Below, piece by piece: positions 1-7,439 of a stretch of DNA of 56,959 nucleotides (position 1 is the stretch's first letter; each line of letters opens with the position of its first letter). The position numbers and the translations under genes were made by a program. The notes under the pieces were generated by a model that saw only the letters and a program-made list of their open reading frames with translations, made no database searches and was not told where the DNA came from. Origin of the DNA: Aeromonas lacus (GTDB lineage: Bacteria > Pseudomonadota > Gammaproteobacteria > Enterobacterales > Aeromonadaceae); NCBI RefSeq assembly GCF_000764665.1, contig NZ_JRGM01000008.1, positions 1-56,959 on the forward strand, in the 5' to 3' direction.

Positions 1-217
1 GAATAGTTTTAGGTAAAATTATATAACCAGAATAGGTACCAAGATGAACATTGATGGAAAATCGCAAAGGTAGCGTAACTATAGGTTTCGAAAAATTATT
101 ACGTTAGATAGATCAGATGAAACTTGATTTGTAACTTTGAATTAAGAATATCAATCTTAATTTAGCTCACTAAAGAATATATATATAAATACTGAAATTA
201 AATATTACACCAACAAA
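1..217. other. AT-rich non-coding left edge
   Basis: This stretch lies downstream of rplT on the minus strand. It is clearly richer in A and T than the roughly 60% GC genes that follow, and it holds runs such as ATATATATAAAT. I see no convincing ORF, no pheM-like leader peptide and no RNA gene here. In E. coli the pheMST genes follow rplT; nothing like them is visible before the window edge. Confidence 0.6.
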
Positions 218-239
218 AAAGGAGGCCTGAGCCTCCTTT
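218..239 (-). terminator. Rho-independent terminator after rplT
   Basis: A 9-bp perfect stem (AAAGGAGGC at 218-226 with GCCTCCTTT at 231-239, loop CTGA) is followed on the minus strand by a T-run. The plus-strand side is also T-rich, so it may work in both directions. It ends the thrS-infC-rpmI-rplT transcript. Confidence 0.85.
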
Positions 240-260
240 ATTTTTTATAACAGAGCTGGA

Positions 261-617
261 TTAGACCAGAGCTGCTTTAGCTTTTTCAACCAGGGCGGTG
301 AAAGCCAGCTTGTCGTGAACGGCGATATCGGACAGGATCTTGCGATCGATCTCGATAGAAGCCTTCTTCAGACCGTTGATCAGACGGCTGTAGGACAGAC
401 CGTTCTGACGGGCAGCAGCGTTGATACGCGCAATCCACAGCTGACGGAACTGACGCTTTTTCTGGCGACGGTCACGGTAGGCATACTGACCAGCTTTGGT
501 TACCGCTTGTACCGCTACGCGGTAAACACGGGAACGGGCGCCGTAGTAACCCTTGGCGGCTTTCATTACTTTCTTGTGACGAGCACGAGCAGTCACACCA
601 CGTTTAACTCTTGGCAT
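261..617 (-). CDS. rplT: 50S ribosomal protein L20
   Basis: The 118-residue product matches L20 in length and sequence: it starts [19 protein letters not shown], is strongly basic, and continues through the ARSRVYR and [15 protein letters not shown] segments. L20 is an early-assembling 23S rRNA-binding protein of the large subunit. In E. coli it also represses translation of rpmI and rplT by binding the mRNA upstream of rpmI. It is the last gene of the operon, 15 bases after rpmI, and ends just before a strong terminator. No oddities are seen. Confidence 0.98.
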   Translation of the reverse strand: MPRVKRGVTARARHKKVMKAAKGYYGARSRVYRVAVQAVTKAGQYAYRDRRQKKRQFRQLWIARINAAARQNGLSYSRLINGLKKASIEIDRKILSDIAVHDKLAFTALVEKAKAALV

Positions 618-632
618 TTTTCACATCCCCCC

Positions 633-830
633 TTATGCGTACGGCAGACAAGCGACAACACGTTTGTGGTCGGCAGCGGAAACAAAGAACTTCGGTCCCA
701 GCTGACGCTTACGCTTACTGCTCTTCTTGGTCAGGATGTGACGCAGGTGGTTGTGCTTGCACTTGAAGCGACCTGAGCCAGTCTTCTTGAAGCGCTTTGC
801 GGCGCCCCGGTTGGTTTTCATCTTCGGCAT
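633..830 (-). CDS. rpmI: 50S ribosomal protein L35
   Basis: This 65-residue, very basic protein begins [20 protein letters not shown] and contains the [18 protein letters not shown] segment typical of L35. It is a small component of the large ribosomal subunit. It lies between infC and rplT. The 86-base infC-rpmI gap contains a perfect 9-bp hairpin (876-901) that sits where the L20 translational operator lies in E. coli. Length and sequence are normal for the family. Confidence 0.98.
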   Translation of the reverse strand: MPKMKTNRGAAKRFKKTGSGRFKCKHNHLRHILTKKSSKRKRQLGPKFFVSAADHKRVVACLPYA

Positions 831-875
831 TTCATACTCCGCATTGTGAGTGACAACAAAATCGCAAGGCGAACC

Positions 876-901
876 GACTCATGGAGCGAGCCCCATGAGT
901 C
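876..901 (-). promoter_or_regulatory. Hairpin in infC-rpmI spacer, candidate L20 operator
   Basis: GACTCATGG (876-884) and CCATGAGTC (893-901) form a perfect 9-bp stem with an 8-base loop. It lies 46 bases upstream of the rpmI start in the mRNA. In E. coli, L20 represses rpmI-rplT by binding structured mRNA in this region. The position suggests the same role here, but I did not reconstruct a pseudoknot. No T-run follows, so it is not a simple terminator. Confidence 0.45.
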
Positions 902-916
902 AATTTCTTGTGGGCC

Positions 917-1465
917 TTAAGATTTCTTCTTAGGTGCGAGGACCATCACAGCTTGACGGCCTTCGACTTTCGGGAACGACTCGACTACGGCCAACTCTTC
1001 CAGATCGTTCTTGACGCGCTCCAGAACCTTGATACCAAGCTCCTGGTGTGCCATTTCACGACCACGGAAGCGCAGGGTGACCTTAGCTTTGTCCCCGTCT
1101 TCCAGAAAGCGAACCAGGTTGCGTAGTTTTACCTGATAGTCGCCTTCGTCAGTGCCAGGACGGAATTTGATTTCCTTGACCTGGACGACTTTCTGCTTTT
1201 TCTTCTGTTCTTTGGTTGTTTTGCTCTTTTCGTAGAGGAATTTGCCGTAATCCATGATCCGGCAAACGGGCGGCTCAGCATTTGGACTGATCTCGACCAG
1301 ATCAACTCCGGCCTCTGCGGCCAAGTTCAGAGCATCCTGAATGGAGGTGATGCCAATGGCTTCACCATCCAGACCAGTCAGACGAACTTCTTTCAGACGG
1401 ATCTCTTCATTGATCCGGTGAGCGCGGGCTTGCGGTTGCTTGCCCAGTTTTTTTCCGCCTTTTAT
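917..1465 (-). CDS. infC: Translation initiation factor IF-3
   Basis: IF-3 binds the 30S subunit, blocks premature 50S joining and checks the start codon and initiator tRNA. The first ATG-type start gives only 135 residues and cuts off the N-domain. The homologous reading frame continues upstream to an ATA codon at 1463-1465, giving 182 residues that begin like E. coli IF-3 (M)KGGKK and include [16 protein letters not shown] strong Shine-Dalgarno GGAGG lies 8 bases before ATA, inside the last codons of thrS, whose stop is only 3 bases upstream. E. coli infC uses the rare AUU codon, which lets IF-3 repress its own translation, so a near-cognate ATA start here is consistent. The conserved core ([19 protein letters not shown]) and C-domain are complete. 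Confidence 0.95.
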   Translation of the reverse strand: MKGGKKLGKQPQARAHRINEEIRLKEVRLTGLDGEAIGITSIQDALNLAAEAGVDLVEISPNAEPPVCRIMDYGKFLYEKSKTTKEQKKKQKVVQVKEIKFRPGTDEGDYQVKLRNLVRFLEDGDKAKVTLRFRGREMAHQELGIKVLERVKNDLEELAVVESFPKVEGRQAVMVLAPKKKS

Positions 1466-1468
1466 AGC

Positions 1469-3397
1469 TTATTCCTCCACTTTCTTTTGTCCGCGGGTCT
1501 GAACTTCCTGGGTCAACAGAGCGATGAACTCTTCGACAGGATAAGTGCCCAGGTCAGCCCCTTTACGAGTACGTACTGCAATCTGGCCGGCTTCAACTTC
1601 TTTATCGCCACAGACCAGCATGAACGGTACTCGCTTCAAAGTATGCTCGCGGATTTTAAAGCCAATCTTCTCATTTCTCAAGTCCGCTTTTGCGCGAAGG
1701 CCCGCATCATTCAATGCTTTGGCTACTTTCACTGCATATTCGGCCTGATTGTCGGTGATATTCATGACCACTGCCTGGGTCGGAGCCAGCCAGGCCGGGA
1801 ACAGGCCTGCGTACTCTTCAGTCAGGATACCGATAAAGCGCTCGATGGAGCCCAGAATTGCACGGTGGATCATGACTGGCACGTGGCGCTCGTTGTTTTC
1901 ACCTACATAGGTGGCGCCCAGACGGCCCGGCAGGGCAAAGTCGAGCTGCACGGTACCACACTGCCACGCACGATCAAGACAATCGTGCAGGGTAAATTCG
2001 ATCTTCGGACCGTAGAAAGCACCTTCACCCGGCTGCAGATCGTATTTCAGACCGTTGAGCTCCAGCGCTTCGGCCAGTGCCTGCTCAGCGCGATCCCACA
2101 TTTCGTCGGAGCCGATACGCTGTTCCGGACGAGTGGAGAGCTTGACCACGATGTTCTCGAAGCCAAAAGTACCGTAGACGTCATAGACCATACGAATACA
2201 GCCGGAGACCTCTTCCATGATCTGCTCTTCGGTACAGAAGATATGAGCGTCATCCTGAGTAAACCCGCGCACCCGCATCAGACCGTGCAGGGAGCCTGAC
2301 GGTTCGTTACGGTGGCAAGAGCCAAACTCGGCCATACGCAGCGGCAGATCACGGTAGGATTTCAGGCCCTGGTTGAAGATCTGGACGTGACCCGGGCAGT
2401 TCATCGGCTTGATGGCGTACTCGCGGTTCTCGGACTGGGTGGTGAACATGGCCTGGGCATATTTCTCCCAGTGACCTGAACGCTCCCACAGGACGCGGTC
2501 CATCATGAACGGACCTTTAACTTCCTGATAGTCGTACTCTTTGAGCTTGCCGCGGATGAAGGTTTCCAGCTCGCGGAAGATGGTCCAGCCATCGTTGTGC
2601 CAGAACACCATGCCCGGCGCTTCTTCCTGCATGTGATACAGGTCGAGCTGCTTGCCGATCTTGCGGTGGTCGCGCTTGGCGGCCTCTTCCAGACGCTGCA
2701 GATAGGCCTTGAGCTGCTTCTTGTCAGCCCAGGCAGTACCGTAGATACGCTGCAGCATCTTGTTGTTGGAGTCGCCACGCCAGTAGGCGCCGGACATCTT
2801 CAGCAACTTGAAGTGGTGGCAGTGACGCATGTTGGGCACGTGGGGGCCACGACACATGTCGATGTACTCTTCGTGATGATAAAGACCGGGCTTGTCATCA
2901 CGGGCAATGTTCTGATCCAGGATTTCGACCTTGTAGGTCTCGCCACGGGCAGCGAACACGTCGCGCGCTTCCTGCCAGGAGACCTTTTTCTTGATAACGT
3001 CGTAATCCTTGGCTACCAGCGCCAGCATGCGCTCTTCCAGGGCAGCCAGATCTTCATCGGTCAGGGTACGGTCAAGATCAACGTCATAGTAGAAGCCGTT
3101 GTCGATGACAGGACCGATGGCCATCTTGGTCTGGGGCCAGAGTTGCTTGATAGCATGACCCAGCAAGTGGGCGCAGGAGTGGCGCAGAATGTCCAGACCT
3201 TCTTCGTCTTTGGCAGTGATGATGGCCAGCGAGGCATCGGCTTCGATCAGCTCGCACGCATCCACCAGTTCACCGTTTACCCGACCGGCAATGCACGCCT
3301 TGGCGAGACCGGGACCGATGTCCGCAGCCACATCCATGACGGAAACAGAGTGGGCAAATTGACGTTGGCTGCCGTCAGGCAGAGTAATGATTGGCAT
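1469..3397 (-). CDS. thrS: Threonyl-tRNA synthetase
   Basis: The 642-residue protein, the same length as the E. coli enzyme, charges tRNA-Thr with threonine. It has an N-terminal TGS domain ([18 protein letters not shown]), an editing domain with [10 protein letters not shown], a class II catalytic core ([23 protein letters not shown]) and a C-terminal anticodon-binding domain. I chose the ATG at 3397 because it gives the family N-terminus and has AAGGAAA upstream; the open frame runs 30 codons further without conservation. It is the first gene of the operon with infC, rpmI and rplT. The leader contains a hairpin that may be a ThrRS-binding autoregulatory operator. Confidence 0.97.
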   Translation of the reverse strand: MPIITLPDGSQRQFAHSVSVMDVAADIGPGLAKACIAGRVNGELVDACELIEADASLAIITAKDEEGLDILRHSCAHLLGHAIKQLWPQTKMAIGPVIDNGFYYDVDLDRTLTDEDLAALEERMLALVAKDYDVIKKKVSWQEARDVFAARGETYKVEILDQNIARDDKPGLYHHEEYIDMCRGPHVPNMRHCHHFKLLKMSGAYWRGDSNNKMLQRIYGTAWADKKQLKAYLQRLEEAAKRDHRKIGKQLDLYHMQEEAPGMVFWHNDGWTIFRELETFIRGKLKEYDYQEVKGPFMMDRVLWERSGHWEKYAQAMFTTQSENREYAIKPMNCPGHVQIFNQGLKSYRDLPLRMAEFGSCHRNEPSGSLHGLMRVRGFTQDDAHIFCTEEQIMEEVSGCIRMVYDVYGTFGFENIVVKLSTRPEQRIGSDEMWDRAEQALAEALELNGLKYDLQPGEGAFYGPKIEFTLHDCLDRAWQCGTVQLDFALPGRLGATYVGENNERHVPVMIHRAILGSIERFIGILTEEYAGLFPAWLAPTQAVVMNITDNQAEYAVKVAKALNDAGLRAKADLRNEKIGFKIREHTLKRVPFMLVCGDKEVEAGQIAVRTRKGADLGTYPVEEFIALLTQEVQTRGQKKVEE

Positions 3398-3418
3398 TAT
3401 GTGTTTCCTTATACAGTG

Positions 3419-3439
3419 GTGACCCCTACCAAAGGTCAC
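3419..3439 (-). promoter_or_regulatory. thrS leader hairpin with anticodon-like loop
   Basis: On the minus strand GTGACC and GGTCAC form a 6-bp stem closing the 9-base loop TTTGGTAGG, from 42 to 22 bases before the thrS ATG. The loop contains U-GGU-A, which matches the U33-anticodon-A37 layout of tRNA-Thr(GGU). E. coli ThrRS represses its own mRNA by binding an anticodon-like hairpin just upstream of the ribosome site. The correspondence is suggestive and is inferred only from position and loop sequence. Confidence 0.5.
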
Positions 3440-3629
3440 ATGCGGGATGGAAAAGAGATTCAAAAAGGTGATGTTCTGGTTCTCCACAGCACTTTGCGAA
3501 GACGGCCTGCCACCCGAGCGAAAGGTTCAAGGTGACAAACCAAGCCAAAACGGCCCCATGCTACCAGAAGTAACCGTGGCTGTATCGGGTTTGATGAGAT
3601 TTTCTACAGTTAAATGAGATGCTTGCCGA

Positions 3630-4217
3630 CTATTCACCAAGCAGCGGCTGCCAGTTGAAGTCAAAATCGCTGGCCCCCTCCTCGGCCTGTGCCAGTTGCT
3701 GCAGCACGTGCAGCGCCAGCTTGTTGCCCTTTTGGGCCGCCTGATAGAGCCACTGTTTCCCCTGCGAGAGCTCGACACGCCCGCTCGCCCCCATCAGATG
3801 GAGCACCCCGACTTTCAGCATGGCCGGCACATCGCCATTGCGGGCGGCAAGATCCATCCAGTGAAAGGCTTGGCGCAGATCCCGCTTCACCCCGGCACCA
3901 CGCAAATAGGCATCCGCCAACCGGTACTGGCCAAAGGGGTCGCCTGCCTGCGCCGACTGACGATAGAGCGTGATGGCCAAGTTGATATCTTGCTCGCTCC
4001 CCTGCCCCACTTCATGGCTCCAGCCCATCAGCGCCTGCGCCCTTGGTTGCCCTTGCTCGGCCAGCGGCGACCAGATCCGGGTTGCCTCATCAAAATGGCC
4101 GGTTCGCCAAGCCCGATTGGCCGACGCCAGCTCCTGCTCCGTGGTGAGCGGAACAAGCCGCCAGATAACCAGGGCGATCAGCGTGATGAAAAGCCAGCGA
4201 GTAGTGGTTGGGGTCAT
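3630..4217 (-). CDS. Sel1-repeat protein with N-terminal anchor
   Basis: A 195-residue protein with a hydrophobic N-terminal segment (residues about 8-24, LFITLIALVIWRLVPL) that could be a signal anchor. Sel1-like (TPR-related) repeats follow, with the recurring A..G...A...LG.....G pattern: residues 56-70, 71-107 (LAITLYRQSAQAGDPFGQYRLADAYLRG) and 108-145. These repeats usually form a superhelical protein-binding surface, often in the periplasm. The specific partner is unknown. It is divergent from the radical SAM gene; the 165-base gap holds a 24-bp inverted repeat and a LexA box, the latter much closer to the other gene. Confidence 0.8.
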   Translation of the reverse strand: MTPTTTRWLFITLIALVIWRLVPLTTEQELASANRAWRTGHFDEATRIWSPLAEQGQPRAQALMGWSHEVGQGSEQDINLAITLYRQSAQAGDPFGQYRLADAYLRGAGVKRDLRQAFHWMDLAARNGDVPAMLKVGVLHLMGASGRVELSQGKQWLYQAAQKGNKLALHVLQQLAQAEEGASDFDFNWQPLLGE

Positions 4218-4240
4218 CTTGATTTCCGTGATCCAGTTCG

Positions 4241-4264
4241 CATTTCGCTTATGTAAACGAAATG
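4241..4264. promoter_or_regulatory. Inverted repeat upstream of Sel1 gene
   Basis: CATTTCG (4241-4247) and CGAAATG (4258-4264) are perfect 7-bp arms with a 10-base spacer, 24 to 47 bases upstream of the Sel1-repeat gene start. The size and symmetry fit a dimeric regulator site, but I cannot name the regulator. Confidence 0.3.
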
Positions 4265-4359
4265 TAGCCGCAGGATCAAGCCAGAGATGCCCTACCGATG
4301 CAATTTAAACTCCGGGAGTGACAAAGAGACTTGTCTTTGGTGAGCGATGATCACAGAAT

Positions 4360-4379
4360 TACTGTATGCACATACAGTA
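4360..4379. promoter_or_regulatory. LexA (SOS) box
   Basis: The 20-mer TACTGTATGCACATACAGTA has the exact gammaproteobacterial LexA core CTGT-N8-ACAG, with the outer TA and TA bases also present. Only the two central bases break the dyad. It ends 3 bases before the first plausible start codon of the radical SAM gene, so bound LexA would cover the promoter or transcription start. The site was read directly; LexA control is inferred from the strong consensus match. Confidence 0.88.
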
Positions 4380-4382
4380 AAG

Positions 4383-5447
4383 ATGGAATTCATGGCCGGA
4401 CGAGGCAGCAATCACAATATCGACCACCGCTTCAGCGGCCCGCGGATCGAGACGGTCGACGATGGCTGGCAGCCTTCCGATTGGGATGCCGCCTTCACTG
4501 CCTCTGCCCCCGGCACAGAGGTGCGCGAAATAGAGGCCCGCAGCATTATCAGTTACAACAGCTCGCCGGATGTGCCCTTTGGCCGCTCCATCAATCCCTA
4601 TCAGGGGTGCGAACACGGCTGCATCTACTGCTATGCAAGACCCAGCCACACCTATCTGGAGCTCTCCCCCGGCCTCGATTTCGAAACCAGGCTGTTTGCC
4701 AAACGCAATGCGGCCGATCTGCTGCGCCGAGAGTTTGTCAAACCGGCGTATCAGCCACAGACCATCGTCATCGGTGCCAATACCGACCCCTACCAACCTG
4801 TTGAGCAACGCTATCGCCTCACCCGTCAACTGCTGGAAATGATGCTGGCCCACCGCCATCCGGTGGGGCTTATCACCAAAAGCGCCATGATATTGCGCGA
4901 TCTCGACTTGCTGAGCGAACTCGCCAGAGAAGGGCTCTGTCAGGTGATGGTATCGGTGACAACCTTGAATGAAACCCTGAGACGCCAGCTTGAGCCCAGA
5001 GCCAGCTCGGGCGCCGGTCGCTTGAAAGTGGTCGAGAAGCTGGCCAGCGCCGGGGTGCGGGTTGGTGTGTTGGCTGCTCCGATGATCCCTCGCCTCAATG
5101 AACCTGAGCTGGAGCAGATCATCAAATCGGCTGCCAACGCTGGCGCCTGTTGCGCCGACTATATCCTGTTGCGGTTGCCTCACGAGCTGGCACCGCTGTT
5201 CAGTGACTGGCTGGATGAGCACTACCCCGGCCAGAAGGAGGCGATCCTGAACCAGTTGCGGGCCAGCCGCGGTGGCGGGCTCAACAGTGCAGCCTTTGGC
5301 ACGCGAATGCGTGGCGAGGGACACTTTGCCGACCTGTTGTCCCAGCGCTTTCGCCTGATCAGCAAGCGGCTGGGGCTTGGCAAACGCCACGTTCAATTAA
5401 GGGAGGATCTCTTTATCCGCCCGGGCGAGCAGCTGACACTCTTCTAA
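4383..5447 (+). CDS. PA0069/SplB-like radical SAM protein, SOS-controlled
   Basis: The protein (354 residues) is a radical SAM enzyme of the PA0069 family, distantly related to spore photoproduct lyase. The cluster-binding CX3CXYC motif is seen as CEHGCIYC near residue 76, within the conserved INPYQGCEHGCIYCYARPSH context. The N-terminal AGRGSNHNIDHRF matches the family GRG start. I chose ATG 4383, with 4392 equally possible; the open frame reaches 4347, but that start would lie inside the LexA box region. The reaction is not known for the family. SOS control points to a role in DNA damage repair or nucleic-acid modification. The gene stands alone on the plus strand. Confidence 0.88.
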   Translation: MEFMAGRGSNHNIDHRFSGPRIETVDDGWQPSDWDAAFTASAPGTEVREIEARSIISYNSSPDVPFGRSINPYQGCEHGCIYCYARPSHTYLELSPGLDFETRLFAKRNAADLLRREFVKPAYQPQTIVIGANTDPYQPVEQRYRLTRQLLEMMLAHRHPVGLITKSAMILRDLDLLSELAREGLCQVMVSVTTLNETLRRQLEPRASSGAGRLKVVEKLASAGVRVGVLAAPMIPRLNEPELEQIIKSAANAGACCADYILLRLPHELAPLFSDWLDEHYPGQKEAILNQLRASRGGGLNSAAFGTRMRGEGHFADLLSQRFRLISKRLGLGKRHVQLREDLFIRPGEQLTLF

Positions 5448-5935
5448 AAAGCCATGGGCTGCGAGATGTATCTTGCAACCTTCAGGGTGCGTGCTCATCC
5501 CTGCCCTGCTCCAGCAGTTCTGCCGGGAGTCGTGACGGCTCATGGGCCACTTCCAGCGACTCTTCACCACGGATTGGCAGCTCTGCTTCACCCCATACCC
5601 GACTCCACCAGATCTCCCAGGTTATCCAACTGGTCATATGCAGCTCCCTGTACGGTCAATGTGAACCACGCTGAGTGTGATGCCAGGATGCATCACTCAC
5701 CGGACAAGATATCGCGCGGTGATGACAAGCCAGTGACAAACAAATTACTAAAAAACGTCACCTCGGCAGCACAATTTCCAGTGCCATTGAAACCTGAAAG
5801 CGCTCACAACTTCGGCGAACTCACCTTGAAATCCATCACAAATTCACCGGAATGCGATTGCGATTGACCTTGGTTGTGCCAAAGCTGCTCTGCCCATTTC
5901 AGGCATTGTCACAACAACAAGAAAGGGAAATAACA
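5448..5935. other. Intergenic region before alpha-amylase
   Basis: This 488-base region separates the radical SAM gene from the amylase. It contains one supportable small ORF on the minus strand (5482-5637) and a perfect inverted repeat, GTGATGC (5677-5683) and GCATCAC (5690-5696), between that ORF and the amylase. The rest presumably carries the amylase promoter, but I could not pick a convincing -35/-10 pair. The open frame at 5454-5867 lacks a credible ribosome site. Confidence 0.5.
5482..5637 (-). CDS. Unrecognised 51-residue small protein
   Basis: This short frame reads MTSWITWEIWWSRVWGEAEL and goes on through a charged, Glu-rich tail (EESLEVAHEPSRLPAELLEQ). The ATG is preceded by AGGGAG with a 7-base spacer, a good ribosome-binding site, and third codon positions favour G and C as in the neighbouring genes. 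The first 15 residues hold five tryptophans and could form an amphipathic, membrane-associated helix. It is convergent with the radical SAM gene, ending 34 bases from it. I do not recognise a family. It may be a chance ORF. Confidence 0.42.
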   Translation of the reverse strand: MTSWITWEIWWSRVWGEAELPIRGEESLEVAHEPSRLPAELLEQGRDEHAP

Positions 5936-7333
5936 ATGAAACACACAGCGGGAATGCTGGCGATCGCAGGAATGCTGATCGCCCCCTTGGCGCACGCCGA
6001 TGTCATACTGCACGCCTTCAACTGGAAATACAGTGAAGTGACCGCCAAAGCCGATCTCATCAAGAGTGCCGGCTATAAACAGGTGCTCATCTCACCGCCA
6101 CTGAAGTCCTCGGGCAACGAGTGGTGGGCCCGTTACCAACCCCAGGATCTGCGCCTTGTCGACTCCCCCCTTGGCAACAAGCAGGATCTCGAGCAGCTGA
6201 TCGCCGCCATGAAGGCGCGAGGTATCGCCGTCTATGCCGATGTGGTGCTCAACCACATGGCCAACGAAAGCTGGAAGCGCCAGGACCTCAACTACCCCGG
6301 CAACGAGCTGCTGCAGAGCTACGCCAGCAACCCCAGCTACTTCGAGCGCCAGAAACTGTTTGGCGATCTGGGGCAAAACTTCCTCTCTGGCCAGGATTTT
6401 CATCCGGAAGGGTGCATCACCGACTGGAACAATCCGGGCCATGTCCAGTACTGGCGGCTGTGCGGTGGGCCGGGTGACAAGGGCTTGCCGGACCTTGACC
6501 CCAACAACTGGGTGGTGAGCCAGCAGCAGGCCTACCTGCAGGCGCTCAAGGGGATGGGGATCAAAGGCTTTCGGGTCGATGCGGTCAAGCACATGAGTGA
6601 TTACCAGATCAATGCCATCTTCACCCCCGAAATCAAACAAGGGATGCATGTCTTTGGCGAGGTGATCACCACGGGGGGCGCTGGCAACAGCGACTATGAG
6701 AACTTCCTCAAGCCCTACCTCGACAGCAGCGGTCAGGGTGCCTACGACTTCCCGCTCTTTGCCTCCCTGCGCGGGGCGTTCAGTTACGGTGGCAGCATGA
6801 ACCTGCTGGCCGATCCGGGTGCTTATGGTCAGGCACTGCCCGGCAGCCGTGCGGTCACCTTCGCGGTCACCCACGACATCCCCACCAATGACGGCTTTCG
6901 CTACCAGATCCTGAACCAGACAGACGAGTCGCTGGCGTATGCCTACCTGCTCGGCCGCGATGGTGGCTCGCCACTGGTCTACTCCGATCATGGCGAAACC
7001 CGAGACAAGGATGGCTTGCGCTGGCAGGACTACTACCTGCGCGCCGATCTCAAGGGGATGATCCGCTTCCACAATGCGGTACAAGGGCAACCGATGCAGC
7101 TGGTCGGCAGCGACAACTGTTTCGTACTGTTCAAGCGCGGCAAGCAGGGGCTGGTTGGCATCAACAAATGCGGGCAGGAGCAGGAGTTCTGGCTCGATAC
7201 CACCAAGTACGAGATGAACTGGTATCGCAACTACCGGGATGTGCTCGATCAGAATGCGGTGGTCAATGTGCAGAGTCAGTGGGTACGGCTGGCGATCCCT
7301 GCTCGCAGCGCCAGAATGTGGCTGCAGGAGTAA
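5936..7333 (+). CDS. Exported alpha-amylase (GH13)
   Basis: A 465-residue secreted glycoside hydrolase family 13 enzyme that should cut internal alpha-1,4 bonds of starch or glycogen. The start at 5936 has AAGGGAAA upstream and gives a clear signal peptide (MKHTAGMLAIAGMLIAPLAHA, cleaved before DVILHAFNW); the open frame begins 28 codons earlier without conservation. GH13 regions are visible: region I YADVVLNH, region II GFRVDAVKH with the catalytic Asp nucleophile, region III FGEV with the acid/base Glu, and region IV VTHD with the third Asp. No starch-binding domain follows. It is monocistronic and ends at a terminator shared with convergent gyrA. Confidence 0.95.
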   Translation: MKHTAGMLAIAGMLIAPLAHADVILHAFNWKYSEVTAKADLIKSAGYKQVLISPPLKSSGNEWWARYQPQDLRLVDSPLGNKQDLEQLIAAMKARGIAVYADVVLNHMANESWKRQDLNYPGNELLQSYASNPSYFERQKLFGDLGQNFLSGQDFHPEGCITDWNNPGHVQYWRLCGGPGDKGLPDLDPNNWVVSQQQAYLQALKGMGIKGFRVDAVKHMSDYQINAIFTPEIKQGMHVFGEVITTGGAGNSDYENFLKPYLDSSGQGAYDFPLFASLRGAFSYGGSMNLLADPGAYGQALPGSRAVTFAVTHDIPTNDGFRYQILNQTDESLAYAYLLGRDGGSPLVYSDHGETRDKDGLRWQDYYLRADLKGMIRFHNAVQGQPMQLVGSDNCFVLFKRGKQGLVGINKCGQEQEFWLDTTKYEMNWYRNYRDVLDQNAVVNVQSQWVRLAIPARSARMWLQE

Positions 7334-7387
7334 TGATGCCCCGGCATCGCGGGCCCTGTTAAAGAAAATACCCAAGCGAAGAAAATA

Positions 7388-7413
7388 AAAGAGCGACCGC
7401 AAGGTCGCTCTTT
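7388..7413. terminator. Bidirectional terminator, amylase/gyrA
   Basis: AAAGAGCGACC (7388-7398) and GGTCGCTCTTT (7403-7413) form an 11-bp stem with the stable GCAA loop. A T-run follows on the plus side and an A-rich tract precedes it, so it can end both the amylase and gyrA transcripts. Confidence 0.9.
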
Positions 7414-7439
7414 TTATCTGCTGCAGCAAGGAGGAACGA

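Noticed and set aside
3398..3487. 30-codon N-terminal extension of thrS
   Set aside because: ATG 3397 gives the 642-residue family length and has a good ribosome site; the extension overlaps the leader hairpin.
5454..5867. 137-residue open frame on the plus strand before the amylase
   Set aside because: No ribosome site, Pro/Ser/His-rich low-complexity content and no recognisable motif; the better-supported small ORF lies on the other strand.
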